A stretch of DNA of 64,000 nucleotides, taken from Burkholderiaceae bacterium (lineage in GTDB: Bacteria; Pseudomonadota; Gammaproteobacteria; Burkholderiales; Burkholderiaceae_C). Position numbers and translations under genes: made by a program. Within the stretch, counting starts at the first letter, position 1. Each line of letters opens with the position of its first letter. Shown here piece after piece: positions 34,900 through 43,590 of this stretch. The notes beneath the pieces were generated by a model. It saw only the letters and a program-made list of their open reading frames with translations. It was not told where the DNA came from and made no database searches. The DNA is taken from assembly GCA_026125795.1 (NCBI GenBank), contig JAHCKM010000004.1, forward strand, positions 806,001 to 870,000, given 5' to 3'.

Positions 34900-35502
34900 A
34901 TGAGCGAGACCTACCACACCGGCATGCGCACGCTGCAGGATCGTTTCGACACGCGGCGGCTCGCCGACCGGCTCGACGAGAAGCTGTCGCGCACCGCGTT
35001 CACGCCCGAAGACCGCGAGTTCATCGGCAGCCGATCGTTGTTCTTTCTCGCCACCGCCGATGCGAGCGGCCAGCCCGACTGTTCGTACAAGGGCGGCGAC
35101 CCCGGCTTCGTGCGCGTGACGGCCGACGACGAGCTGACCTTTCCCAGCTACGACGGCAACGGCATGTTCCGCAGCCTCGGCAATGTGCTGGCCAACGCAG
35201 CGGTGGCGCTGCTGTTCGTCGACTTCGAGCGGCCGAACCGTCTGCGCGTGCTGGGCCGCGCACACCTGGTGGAAGACGACGCCCTGCGTGCGCAGTGGCC
35301 GGGCGCCCAGCTGATCGTGCGCGTGAAGGCCACGCGCATCTTTCCCAATTGCCCGCGCTACATCCACCGCATGGCGACGATCGAGCCATCACCGTACGTG
35401 CCGCGCGCGGGCGAGGTGCCCCCCATCCCCAAGTGGAAGCGCTTCGAGATGTTCTGCGACGTGCTGGCACACGACGATCCGGCACGCATGCCGCCGGGCT
35501 GA
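34900..35502 (+). CDS. Pyridoxamine 5'-phosphate oxidase-family flavoprotein
   Basis: A 200-residue protein with the PNPOx-like split-barrel: a helical N-terminus, then FIGSRSLFFLATADASGQPD, YKGGDPGFVRVTADDELTFP, GNGMFRSLGNVLANAAVALL and a C-terminal extension PYVPRAGEVPPIPKWKRFEM. Such proteins bind FMN or F420 and reduce small molecules, or bind heme; the substrate cannot be read here. The strand order agrees with this family, not with true PdxH. It lies between the solute-binding-like gene and hpaF, so it may be co-transcribed with the lower hpa genes. Confidence 0.85.
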   Translation: MSETYHTGMRTLQDRFDTRRLADRLDEKLSRTAFTPEDREFIGSRSLFFLATADASGQPDCSYKGGDPGFVRVTADDELTFPSYDGNGMFRSLGNVLANAAVALLFVDFERPNRLRVLGRAHLVEDDALRAQWPGAQLIVRVKATRIFPNCPRYIHRMATIEPSPYVPRAGEVPPIPKWKRFEMFCDVLAHDDPARMPPG

Positions 35503-35580
35503 TGCCCGTGCGCCGCCGCGCGCGGCCCGATGGTGAACAATCGCGCCTGCGCCCGCGCGTCTTCTGATCCAACCCGCCCC

Positions 35581-36012
35581 ATGCCGCACCTCGTGATCCT
35601 CTACACCCCGCAACTCGATCGCGAGACCGACATGAATGCGCTGTGCCTCAAGCTCGCCGACACCATGATCGCGCAGCGTGACGAGAGCGGCAAAGCCGTG
35701 TTTCCGATCGGCGGCACGCGTGTGCTGGCCTATCCAGCCGCGCACTTCGCGGTGGCCGATGGCGGCGCGGCGGCGCGCGCGCAAGGCCAGGGCGACGACT
35801 GCGCGTTCGCCTACTTCAACCTGCGCATGGGCCGCGGCCGCAGTGACGCGGTGAAGAGGGCCGCCGGCGAGGCCCTGGTCGAGGTGGCGCGCGAGCATCT
35901 GGCACCGGTGCTGCAGCGCAGACCGGTCGGGCTCACGCTGCAGGTCGACGAAGGCCAGGAAGCGTTCGACGGCAAGTTCGGCAACCTGCATCCGCTGTTC
36001 AACACGACATGA
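35581..36012 (+). CDS. hpaF: 5-carboxymethyl-2-hydroxymuconate isomerase
   Basis: A 143-residue member of the tautomerase superfamily. After removal of Met1 the amino-terminal Pro, the catalytic base in this superfamily, is exposed ([18 protein letters not shown]). HpaF/HpcD isomerises 5-carboxymethyl-2-hydroxymuconate in the homoprotocatechuate pathway. Length matches HpcD rather than the shorter 4-oxalocrotonate tautomerases. A longer reading from 35530 would bury the proline, so ATG 35581 is required for function. It overlaps hpaH by ATGA. Confidence 0.92.
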   Translation: MPHLVILYTPQLDRETDMNALCLKLADTMIAQRDESGKAVFPIGGTRVLAYPAAHFAVADGGAAARAQGQGDDCAFAYFNLRMGRGRSDAVKRAAGEALVEVAREHLAPVLQRRPVGLTLQVDEGQEAFDGKFGNLHPLFNTT

Positions 36013-36842
36013 GCACGGCCAAAGGGGGCCAGATGACCACGCTCGATGAACGCACGATCGCCGCGCTCGCCAGGCAGCTCTACGAGGCGCGCAAGTCGCG
36101 CATCCAGCTGCGCCACTTCTCCAGGCAACACCCGTCGATGACGATCGACGATGGTTATGCGATTCAGCGCGCCTGGGTGCGGCTCGAGCAGGCCGACGGC
36201 CACACGATCGTCGGCCGCAAGATCGGCCTGACCTCGCGCGCCATGCAGCAGGCCAGCCAGATTCAAGAACCCGATTTCGCCCCGCTGATGAGCGACATGG
36301 TGTTCAGCGCCGGCAGCGACATCCCGATCGGGCGCTTCATCGCGCCGCGCATTGAAGTGGAGCTGGCGTTCATCCTCGGCAAGCCGCTGCGCGGCCCCGG
36401 TGTCACGCTGTTCGACGTGCTGGCCGCCACCGAGGTCGTGACGCCGGCGATCGAGATCATCGATGCGCGCATCGAGCAGCTCGATCGCGAGACCAAGGCG
36501 ATGCGCAAGGTGTTCGACACCATCTCCGACTTCGCGGCCAACGCCGGCATCGTGATGGGGGGCCGGCCGGTGCGCCCGCATGACGTCGATCTGCGCTGGG
36601 TCGGCGCGCTGCTGCACAAGAACGGCGTGGTCGAGGAGACCGGGATCGCCGCCGGCGTGCTCAACCATCCCGCCAATGGCGTCGCATGGCTCGCCAACAA
36701 GATCGCGCCGTATGGCGAGTCGCTCGAGCCGGGCCAGATCGTGCTCGGTGGCTCGTTCACGCGACCGGTGTTGGCCCAGGCGGGCGACACGCTGCACGCC
36801 GACTACGGGCCGCTCGGAAGCGTCGCGTTCCGATTCGTTTAG
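36009..36842 (+). CDS. hpaH: 2-oxohept-4-ene-1,7-dioate hydratase
   Basis: A 277-residue hydratase of the HpaH/MhpD family within the FAH superfamily. It adds water to 2-oxohept-4-ene-1,7-dioate. Signatures are [33 protein letters not shown], the metal-binding region [14 protein letters not shown] with E-x-E, and [13 protein letters not shown]. An internal ATG at 36033 is possible. It follows hpaF by overlap and closes the pathway genes visible here; the aldolase HpaI and the monooxygenase HpaBC are not in the window. Confidence 0.93.
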   Translation: MSTAKGGQMTTLDERTIAALARQLYEARKSRIQLRHFSRQHPSMTIDDGYAIQRAWVRLEQADGHTIVGRKIGLTSRAMQQASQIQEPDFAPLMSDMVFSAGSDIPIGRFIAPRIEVELAFILGKPLRGPGVTLFDVLAATEVVTPAIEIIDARIEQLDRETKAMRKVFDTISDFAANAGIVMGGRPVRPHDVDLRWVGALLHKNGVVEETGIAAGVLNHPANGVAWLANKIAPYGESLEPGQIVLGGSFTRPVLAQAGDTLHADYGPLGSVAFRFV

Positions 36843-36930
36843 TCGGCGGCGCGGCGTTGCGCCTTGCCCCGCGGCTGCGCGGCGCCGGCAGCGTGCTTCA
36901 AGCCTTGCGCCGCGTGCGGGCGGCGCTGGA

Positions 36931-37596
36931 TCACGAGCCGCCTTGTTTGGCCGGCTCGCGCAGGAAGATCTCGACGCGGCGGTTCTGCGCGCGGCCGGCG
37001 ACGCTGGCGTTGTCGGCCACCGGCACGCGCGATCCCTGGCCCTCGGTGCTGACACGCGTCGGGCTCACGCCCTTGCTGGCCATGTAGTCGCGCACCGCTT
37101 CGGCGCGGCGCACCGACAGCGGGTTGTTGATCGCGTCGCTGCCGGTGTTGTCGGTGTGGCCCACCACCCGCACCGCCATGTGGGCGTCGAGGCCGCGCGC
37201 GAGTTCGTCGAGCACCGGACGCATGTTGTTCTTGACGTCCGAGCGACCCACGTCGAACGAGAAGTCGCTCGGCACGTTGACCCTGAGCTGGTTGTCTTCG
37301 GTGCGTGCCACGCTGATGCCGGTGCCTTCGGTGGCCTCTTCCATCGCTTTGCGCTTGTCTTCCATGCGCTTGGACCACAGGTTGCCCGCCACCGCGCCGA
37401 CACCGGCGCCGATCACCGCGCCCTTGCCGGGGCTATGCCCGGTGGCCGCGCCGATCGCCGCGCCGGCGAGCGCGCCGATGCCGGCGCCTTTCAGCGTGCC
37501 CTCTTCGCGCGCCGACATGTTCTGGCAGCCCGCGGCGAAAACCGCGGCGGCTGCCACCAGGAAGTAGGCCCGATTCGAGGCACGTGTCGTGTTCAT
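36931..37596 (-). CDS. OmpA-family lipoprotein with glycine zipper
   Basis: A 221-residue lipoprotein: lipobox FAAGC (Cys24), then a glycine-zipper segment (GAGIGALAGAAIGAATGHSP, followed by GAVIGAGVGAVAGN) that can insert in or lie on the membrane, and a C-terminal OmpA domain (VRVVGHTDNTGSDAINNPLS, RRAEAVRDYMASKGV, GRAQNRRVEIFLRE) that binds peptidoglycan. The architecture is that of the YiaD family, which ties the outer membrane to the wall. Between hpaH and its stop lie 88 bp of GC-rich DNA with only weak 5-bp stems. Confidence 0.9.
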   Translation of the reverse strand: MNTTRASNRAYFLVAAAAVFAAGCQNMSAREEGTLKGAGIGALAGAAIGAATGHSPGKGAVIGAGVGAVAGNLWSKRMEDKRKAMEEATEGTGISVARTEDNQLRVNVPSDFSFDVGRSDVKNNMRPVLDELARGLDAHMAVRVVGHTDNTGSDAINNPLSVRRAEAVRDYMASKGVSPTRVSTEGQGSRVPVADNASVAGRAQNRRVEIFLREPAKQGGS

Positions 37597-37798
37597 CGCT
37601 GCTTTGGTCCCAACGTGGTTTGAAATCGCGCGGGAGCTTGCCCTCGCGCTCCAGCACCATATCGGCCGTGTCGGGCCTCGGGGTTTCCGATCGTGACGCG
37701 GGCGAAATCCGTCACGCCACGTCGGCCGTGTTTGTCGACATTGCGCGACCGTTGTGACCATGTTTGAATGCGCGCCCGTCCGCTGGAGGAGGCATCCG

Positions 37799-39088
37799 AT
37801 GAACGTCACGCCACAAAGCCGGCGCTGGTGGCTCGCCGGCAGCGCCTGCATGGCCCTGGTTGCGATCACGCCGCGCGCGGCGCGTGCCGCGATGGGGCCC
37901 AACGACAAGTTCGATCTGCTGCTGCGCAACGCCAACGTGCTCGATCCGAGCCAGGGCCTGTCCGGCAAGCGCGACATCGGCATTCGCCATGGTGTGATCG
38001 AGGCGATCGAAGCCAGCATCGGGCCCGAGCGCGCCGTGCGCGTGATGGACGCCAACAACCGCCTCGTCACACCCGGGCTGATCGACCTGCACGCGCACAC
38101 CTATGCCTATGGCTCGGCGATCGGCATCCCGGCCGACGAGCTGATCGCGCAGCAGGGCACCACCACCGTGGTGTCGGCCGGCGACGCCGGCGCCAACAAC
38201 ATCGCTGCCTTCCGGCGCCTGGCGATGCCGGGCTCGCGCACGCGCCAGTTCGCGTTCGTGCACATCGCGATCGCGGGGCTCGCGGGCTTTCCGGTGCCCG
38301 AGCTGTTCAACATCGACTACGCGCAGGTCGACGTCACCGCGCGTGCGGTGGCCGAGAACGCCGACTTCGTGATCGGCGTCAAGGTGCGCATGAGCGAGAA
38401 CGTGATCGCGCGCCACGGCCTGGAGCCGCTCAAGCGGGCGATCGCCGCGTGCGAGAAGTCGGGCGTGCGGGCCTTGGTCATGTGTCATATCGGCGGCGTG
38501 CAGTCGCGCGAGCTGATGTCGCAGATCCTCGACCTGCTGCGCCCTGGCGACGTGCTGACGCACTGTTATTCCGGTGCGCCCAACGCGGCCGGCGAGGGGA
38601 CCAATATCGTGCAGGACGGCAAGTTGCTGCCTGCGGCGCTGGCGGCCAAGCAGCGCGGCGTGGTGTTCGACGTCGGTCACGGCGGCGGCAGTTTCGACTA
38701 CACGATTGCCGAGGCGGCGATCCAGCAAGGCTGCCCGCCCGACACGATCTCCTCGGACATCCACGTGTTCTCGGGCAACACGCCCGGCATGCCGTACCTG
38801 CACTGGGTGATGAGCAAGTTCCTCAACCTGGGCTTCACGCTCGAGCAGGTGGTGGCAATGGCCACCGTCAATCCGGCGCGTGTGATCGGCCGCGTGCCCA
38901 AGCTCGGCACGTTGCAGCAGGGGGCGCCGGCCGACCTGTCGATCTTCGACGTGGTCGAAGGGCCGGTGCTGTTCGTCGACACCCGCAACAACGAGCGCAA
39001 CGGCAAGGTCTATCTGTCGCCGTGGAGCACGGTGATCGCCGGCATCGCATTCGGCCGGCCCTACCAGGCGCCGTTCACCGTGCGCTGA
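37799..39088 (+). CDS. Exported amidohydrolase/deacetylase-family metallohydrolase
   Basis: A 429-residue amidohydrolase-superfamily enzyme. A signal peptide with an arginine pair (QSRRWWLAGSACMALVAITP) suggests export, possibly by Tat. The metal site is recognisable: DLHAHTYAYG near residue 98, a lysine candidate for carbamylation in FVIGVKVRMSE, and histidines in ALVMCHIGG, VFDVGHGGGSFDY and SSDIHVFSG. Such proteins include dihydroorotase-like enzymes and N-acyl amino-acid deacetylases; the substrate is unknown. GGAGGAGG precedes ATG 37799. It overlaps the convergent acyltransferase gene by 14 bp. Confidence 0.88.
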   Translation: MNVTPQSRRWWLAGSACMALVAITPRAARAAMGPNDKFDLLLRNANVLDPSQGLSGKRDIGIRHGVIEAIEASIGPERAVRVMDANNRLVTPGLIDLHAHTYAYGSAIGIPADELIAQQGTTTVVSAGDAGANNIAAFRRLAMPGSRTRQFAFVHIAIAGLAGFPVPELFNIDYAQVDVTARAVAENADFVIGVKVRMSENVIARHGLEPLKRAIAACEKSGVRALVMCHIGGVQSRELMSQILDLLRPGDVLTHCYSGAPNAAGEGTNIVQDGKLLPAALAAKQRGVVFDVGHGGGSFDYTIAEAAIQQGCPPDTISSDIHVFSGNTPGMPYLHWVMSKFLNLGFTLEQVVAMATVNPARVIGRVPKLGTLQQGAPADLSIFDVVEGPVLFVDTRNNERNGKVYLSPWSTVIAGIAFGRPYQAPFTVR

Positions 39089-40277
39089 CGGGCACGCCGG
39101 AACGCGGTGGTGTCGCCGTGCGCGCCGCGGCGGCGAGGCCGAACACCGTGCGCAGCCAGTCCACGCGTCTCACCACGAGGTAGACCCCGAAGCTGGCAAC
39201 CAGCGTCAGCGCCGCCAGCAGCGGGCCTTCGATCGCCGGCGGCCAGCGCAGCGGCTTGAAGCCCATGGCGAACAGGACGATCAGCGTCTGGTGTGCGATG
39301 TACACCGGGAACACGCTCTCGGCCAGCGTGGCGCGCCAGCGGTGGTCGCGGTTCAGGTGCACACGCGCGAAGCCGACTGCAGCGACGATGGCCGACCATT
39401 GCATCGCGGCGAACATCGTGCGGCCGAGCCACGTCCACTGTGCGCGGGCCTCGGGCGTGGTGGCGAGCCACAGCGGCAGCACGATCATCGCGCCCCACGC
39501 GGCGAGTGCCACCGCCAGCGCGCTCCAGCGCAGTTCGGCGCAACGCAGCCATGCCTGCGAATCGCGCGCCCACGCCGCGCCGACGACGAACAGGCCCAGG
39601 TAGATGGCGTGCAGGTACCAGTCGCCCCACAGCGCATGCGACGGCGGAAAACGGTCGATCAGCGCCACGCGCAGCAGCGCCAGCACGGCGATCGGCGCCC
39701 ACAACCCGGCGGTGCCGCGTTGCATGCGTGCCAGGCCGGTGGCGATCGCGTCGAGCGCGCGCGGCCACAGCCGCAGCAGCGCCCACAGCACGGCCGTGTA
39801 GACGAACAGGTAGGCCACGAACCACAAGTGGTTCCAGGTCGGCAGGATCAGGCAGCCGGAGCCTGGCTTGCAGAAGCCGGCGTGCCCGCTGAAGTAAAGC
39901 TGCAGGAAGTCGACGTAGCTGCCGCCGTAGCCGTGCTGCTGCACGACCTCGAAATACGACTGCGGCGGCACGATCACCGCCATGCCGAACAGCAGCGGCC
40001 ACAACAGCCGCTTGCTGCGCCCGCCGAACCAGCGCGCCGTCGTGCCGTCGCGCAGCAGCATGTACGACGTGGCCGCGCCCGAGATCAGGAACAGCAGCGA
40101 CAAGCGCCACGGCGACGACAACCGCATGAACGGCTCCAGCGCGGTGCTCGCATCGGGACTCTTCACGTGCCACGTCCAGCTCACGTAGTACATGCCCACG
40201 TGGTACAGCACGAGCAGCGCGAATGCGCCGATGCGCAGCCAGTCGAGGAAGTACTGGCGCTGGCTGAGTGTGTGCAT
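39075..40277 (-). CDS. Acyltransferase 3 (OafA/YrhL-like) membrane protein
   Basis: A 400-residue multi-pass membrane protein of the acyltransferase-3 family, with about ten transmembrane segments. The N-terminal signature YFLDWLRIGAFALLVLYHVG contains the conserved Arg and His; further family segments are SLLFLISGAATSYMLLRDG, PTWNHLWFVAYLFVYT and FPVYIAHQTLIVLFAMGFKP. These proteins transfer acyl groups, often acetyl, to sugars or glycans at the outer face. The acceptor is unknown. ATG 40277 gives the normal N-terminus. It overlaps the convergent metallohydrolase gene at its 3' end. Confidence 0.9.
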   Translation of the reverse strand: MHTLSQRQYFLDWLRIGAFALLVLYHVGMYYVSWTWHVKSPDASTALEPFMRLSSPWRLSLLFLISGAATSYMLLRDGTTARWFGGRSKRLLWPLLFGMAVIVPPQSYFEVVQQHGYGGSYVDFLQLYFSGHAGFCKPGSGCLILPTWNHLWFVAYLFVYTAVLWALLRLWPRALDAIATGLARMQRGTAGLWAPIAVLALLRVALIDRFPPSHALWGDWYLHAIYLGLFVVGAAWARDSQAWLRCAELRWSALAVALAAWGAMIVLPLWLATTPEARAQWTWLGRTMFAAMQWSAIVAAVGFARVHLNRDHRWRATLAESVFPVYIAHQTLIVLFAMGFKPLRWPPAIEGPLLAALTLVASFGVYLVVRRVDWLRTVFGLAAAARTATPPRSGVPVSAR

Positions 40278-40394
40278 GAGGGGCGCGTCCTTTGCCTTCG
40301 GGTGGGGGACGCCGTCACCGTAACCGCGGCCTGCGGCGGTGGCCACGCTGCGGGGGCGAAGCGGGGTGCCGCCGGGACCGGATGGACCAGCCGG

Positions 40395-41105
40395 TCAGCG
40401 CGCCCCCAGTCGCTGCATCAACTGCGCCCTGAACTGCCGCGAGCACGGGGCGCTTGCGCCGCTCTTCAGCATCACGGTGGCGTCGCCCTTGGGCAACGAC
40501 TGCACCGAGGCCACCTGCGCCAGCGCCACCGCGGCGCCGCGTTGTGTGCGCACGAAGCCCTCGCCCAGGTCGGCCAGCAGCGCGGTCAGCGTGCGTCGCA
40601 GCAGCGGGGCGCGCTGGCCGGCATGCACAACCACGTAGTTGTCGGCGGCCTCGAGCCATTCGATCTCGGCCACCGACACCACCCAGGTGCGGCCGCGGTC
40701 CGGGATCACGAGCTGTGCCGGCGCCGGCCGGGCCGACGGCGCCGGCAGGGCGCGGCGCTGCAGCAAGCGCTGCACCGCGCGTGCGACGTGCTCGGCATCG
40801 GCCGGCTTGAGCAGGTAGTCGAGCGCCGCGGCGTCGAAGGCCGGCAGCGCGTAGTGGTCGAACGCGGTGACGAACACCACCGCCGGCGCCGGGTCGGGCA
40901 ACGACGCGGCGACGCTCAGGCCGTCGACCTCGGGCATCTGCACGTCGAGAAACAGGGCGTCGGGCGCGTGATGCGCGCACAGCTCGAGGGCCTCGCGTCC
41001 GTTGCGCGCTTCGGCCACCACCTCGACCTCGGCGTGTGCCAGCAGCAGGCGGCGCAGCCGCGCACGCGCCGGCGCTTCGTCATCGACCAGCAGCACGCGA
41101 ATCAC
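40395..41105 (-). CDS. LytTR-family response regulator
   Basis: A 236-residue response regulator. The receiver domain (about 1-120) has acidic residues in VLLVDDEAPARARL, the phosphoacceptor aspartate in ALFLDVQMPEVDG (about residue 54), and LDYLLKPADAEHV with the conserved lysine. A LytTR DNA-binding domain follows (about 135-236; TWVVSVAEIEWLEAADNYVV, GEGFVRTQRGAAVAL). I use a GTG start at 41105: it overlaps the kinase stop (GTGA) and gives the normal receiver N-terminus. It is the partner of the upstream sensor kinase. Target genes are unknown. Confidence 0.9.
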   Translation of the reverse strand: MIRVLLVDDEAPARARLRRLLLAHAEVEVVAEARNGREALELCAHHAPDALFLDVQMPEVDGLSVAASLPDPAPAVVFVTAFDHYALPAFDAAALDYLLKPADAEHVARAVQRLLQRRALPAPSARPAPAQLVIPDRGRTWVVSVAEIEWLEAADNYVVVHAGQRAPLLRRTLTALLADLGEGFVRTQRGAAVALAQVASVQSLPKGDATVMLKSGASAPCSRQFRAQLMQRLGAR

Positions 41106-42163
41106 GTCGACACTGCCGGCAACTCGAACCAGGCGCGCGCACCACCGCCCGGCAGCGCATCGAGCCCCACCTGCGCGCGCTCGCCATGCAGGGCAGCGAG
41201 CCGCTCGCGCAGCGTGCTCAGGCCGACGCCGTCCGCCGGTGCCTCGGCCACGCCGCCGCGGCTCTGTTCGACCTCGATGCGCACGCGGCCGGCGCGTCGT
41301 TGCGCGCGCAGCACCAGGTGCGTCGGCTCGCTGGAGCGCTCGACGCCATGGCGAAAGGCGTTTTCCATCAACGGCTGGACCGACAGCGTGGGCACCCGGC
41401 AGGCACGTGCATCGGGATCGACCTTGCACTCCAGGGTGACGCGGTCGGCGAAGCGCTCGCACATGATCGCGGTGTAGCCCTCGAGCAGCTTGAGCTCTTC
41501 ATCGAGCGTGCAGGTGGGCTTGCGCGTGAGGTCGGTGGTGGCGCGCAGCAGCGCGGCCAGGCGCGTGAGCATCGAATCGGCGAGGTTGGGGTTGCCGTGG
41601 ATCGTGGAGGCGATCGTGTTCAGCGCGTTGAACAGGAAGTGGGGCTCGAGCTGCTGCGTCAGCTGCGCCAGCTGGGCCGCCTGCGTGCGCAAGCGCTGCT
41701 CGGCCAGCGCGATGTGCGTGCGCAGCCCGAACACCACGGCGACGAACAGCGTGTAGAACAACGCGAACTTGGCGCACTCGTAGAGAAACACCTGGCCCCA
41801 CGACGGGTGGTTGTAGGTCTCCCCCACGAGCGCCACGACGCCGTGGCGGATGGCGTAGACCACCACCACGAACGTGGGTGCCAGCACCGGCAGCCAGCCG
41901 AGCTGGCGCACGAACCAGCGCGCCGGCTGCGTCAGCAGGGCGTCGTGGCGCGGCGTGCGGCGCCACAGCAGCGCGAGCATCGCGCTGGCCACCAGGCACG
42001 ACGAACCTTCCCACAGCAGCGGCCGCCACAGCGCGTGCGGCCCGTGGTCGTGCATGTGATCCTGCACCGCCACCGTGGCCATCAACAGCCAGAACGCCGC
42101 CCAGGCCAGCAGCCATCCGCTGCGTGCGCGCGCAGACCATGGGTTGAATTGCGCCGGGCTCAT
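41102..42163 (-). CDS. LytS/YehU-type sensor histidine kinase
   Basis: A 353-residue membrane histidine kinase. Four hydrophobic segments (for example LLAWAAFWLLMATVAV, LPVLAPTFVVVVYAI and LFYTLFVAVVFGLR) precede a HisKA-like block LTQQLEPHFLFNALNTIAST with the phosphorylated histidine, then the ATP-binding N box PLMENAFRHGVE and G box ADGVGLSTLRERL. The domain set is typical of kinases paired with LytTR regulators. Start choice is uncertain: ATG 42163 is used, and ATG 42202 would add 13 residues; neither has an obvious ribosome site. It overlaps the regulator gene by four bases. Confidence 0.88.
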   Translation of the reverse strand: MSPAQFNPWSARARSGWLLAWAAFWLLMATVAVQDHMHDHGPHALWRPLLWEGSSCLVASAMLALLWRRTPRHDALLTQPARWFVRQLGWLPVLAPTFVVVVYAIRHGVVALVGETYNHPSWGQVFLYECAKFALFYTLFVAVVFGLRTHIALAEQRLRTQAAQLAQLTQQLEPHFLFNALNTIASTIHGNPNLADSMLTRLAALLRATTDLTRKPTCTLDEELKLLEGYTAIMCERFADRVTLECKVDPDARACRVPTLSVQPLMENAFRHGVERSSEPTHLVLRAQRRAGRVRIEVEQSRGGVAEAPADGVGLSTLRERLAALHGERAQVGLDALPGGGARAWFELPAVST

Positions 42164-42252
42164 CGTTGCATCTGAAATCGGCGGATCATTGTCGGGCAGC
42201 ATGCCGGGCCGCCGTCTCGCGGCATCATGCGCGGCTGCACGCGAGGCATCCG

Positions 42253-43449
42253 ATGACCCAGGCGCCCAGTTTTGACACCCTGTGCGTGCAAGGCGCGCAC
42301 GCCGCGGCCGGCGAGCCGGCCGTCGACAGCGCGCTGGTGCCGCCGATCGTCTACAGCGCTACCTTCGCCGCCTCCAATGCGCAAGCCTTTGCCGAGATGG
42401 CGAGCCAGCCGCGCCATGCGCGCTACTACACGCGCTACGGCAATCCGCTGCACGAGCATGTGGCGCGCCAGCTGGTCGCGCTCGAAGACGGCAGCGGCGC
42501 ACACGATGCGCTGGTCACCGCATCGGGCATGGGCGCGGTCTCGCTGGTCTTGCTGGGGCTGTTGAAGGCGGGCGACCACGTGGTGGCGCAGACCAACCAC
42601 TACATGGCCAGCGCCAAGCACTTTGCCGAGTTGCTGCCGCGCTTCGGCGTGCGCTGCACACTGGTCGACCAGACCGACCTCGCCGCGTGGGAGCGCGCGA
42701 TCCAACCCGGCACGAAACTGCTGATGACCGAGACACCGGTCAACCCGACCTGCGCGTTGACCGACCTGGCCGGGGTGGCTCGTCTGGCGCACGCGGCCGG
42801 TGCCGTCAGCGTCTGCGACAACACCTTTGCGAGCCCGCTGAACCAGCAGCCGCTCGCGCTCGGCATCGATCTGGTGGTGCACAGTGCCACCAAGTACCTG
42901 GGCGGCCACCACGACATCACCGCGGGCGCGGTGATCGGCGCCAAGGCGCTGATCGACACATTGTGGCCGACGCAGATCTGTCTCGGCGCCACGCTGAGCC
43001 CGATGGATGCATGGCTGCTGCTGCGTGGCATTCGCACCCTGGCGCTGCGCGTGCGCCAGCACAACGCCAGCGCGCTGGAGCTGGCGCGCTGGCTGGAACA
43101 GCAGCCGCAGGTGGAGCGCGTGTTCTACCCCGGGCTCGAGTCGCACCCGCAGCATGCGCTGGCGGTCGCGCAGATGCGCGGCTTCGGCGGCGTGATGAAC
43201 ATCCTGATCCGCGGCGGCTACGAGCCGGCGAGCCGTTTCGTGCATGCGCTGAAACTGCCGCGCCAGGCGGTGAGCCTGGGCGGCGTCGAGAGCCTGGTGG
43301 TGCACGCCGCCGCGATGTGGCGCGGCACGATGAACGACGAGCAGATGCGCGTGGCGGGCATCGCGCCGAACGCGGTACGGCTGTCGGTGGGCGTGGAAGG
43401 CGTCGACGACCTGCGCGCCGACCTTGCCCGCGCGCTGGCCGCGGTGTAG
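42253..43449 (+). CDS. PLP-dependent Cys/Met metabolism enzyme (cystathionine-lyase family)
   Basis: A 398-residue fold-type I PLP enzyme of the Cys/Met metabolism family. The PLP lysine is in VVHSATKYLGGHHDITAG (about residue 216), with family motifs YYTRYGNPLHEHVARQLVAL, ALVTASGMGAVSLVLLGLL, and the C-terminal AVSLGGVESLVVHAAAM. Family members include cystathionine beta-lyase, gamma-lyase and O-acetylhomoserine sulfhydrylase; I cannot tell them apart from sequence alone. Homology begins at ATG 42253. It is divergent from the histidine kinase with a short 89-bp spacer. No methionine or cysteine biosynthesis genes are adjacent. Confidence 0.9.
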   Translation: MTQAPSFDTLCVQGAHAAAGEPAVDSALVPPIVYSATFAASNAQAFAEMASQPRHARYYTRYGNPLHEHVARQLVALEDGSGAHDALVTASGMGAVSLVLLGLLKAGDHVVAQTNHYMASAKHFAELLPRFGVRCTLVDQTDLAAWERAIQPGTKLLMTETPVNPTCALTDLAGVARLAHAAGAVSVCDNTFASPLNQQPLALGIDLVVHSATKYLGGHHDITAGAVIGAKALIDTLWPTQICLGATLSPMDAWLLLRGIRTLALRVRQHNASALELARWLEQQPQVERVFYPGLESHPQHALAVAQMRGFGGVMNILIRGGYEPASRFVHALKLPRQAVSLGGVESLVVHAAAMWRGTMNDEQMRVAGIAPNAVRLSVGVEGVDDLRADLARALAAV

Positions 43450-43548
43450 GCCCTGGCCATGCCGATGGTTCTTTTGGCCGATGCGCGGCGCGCGCGCTCT
43501 GCCCACACTGCTGGATTGCACTCGACATTGGATGATGCAGGAACCACG

Positions 43549-43590
43549 ATGACACAACCGAACGCCGGCCCCGAGGGGATGACCGCATGA
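43549..43590 (+). CDS. Possible 13-residue leader ORF
   Basis: A 13-codon reading frame (MTQPNAGPEGMTA) begins at ATG 43549, has a GCAGGA ribosome-binding candidate 6 bases upstream, and ends with a stop that overlaps the cytochrome ATG (ATGA). The arrangement would let ribosomes re-initiate at the cytochrome gene, whose own start has GGGGATG spacing but a weaker site. It may simply mark an alternative translation start. Confidence 0.35.
   Translation: MTQPNAGPEGMTA

Noticed and set aside
36843-36930. Terminator between hpaH and the OmpA-like gene
   Set aside because: Only weak 5-bp stems in uniformly GC-rich sequence and no T-run; not strong enough to annotate.
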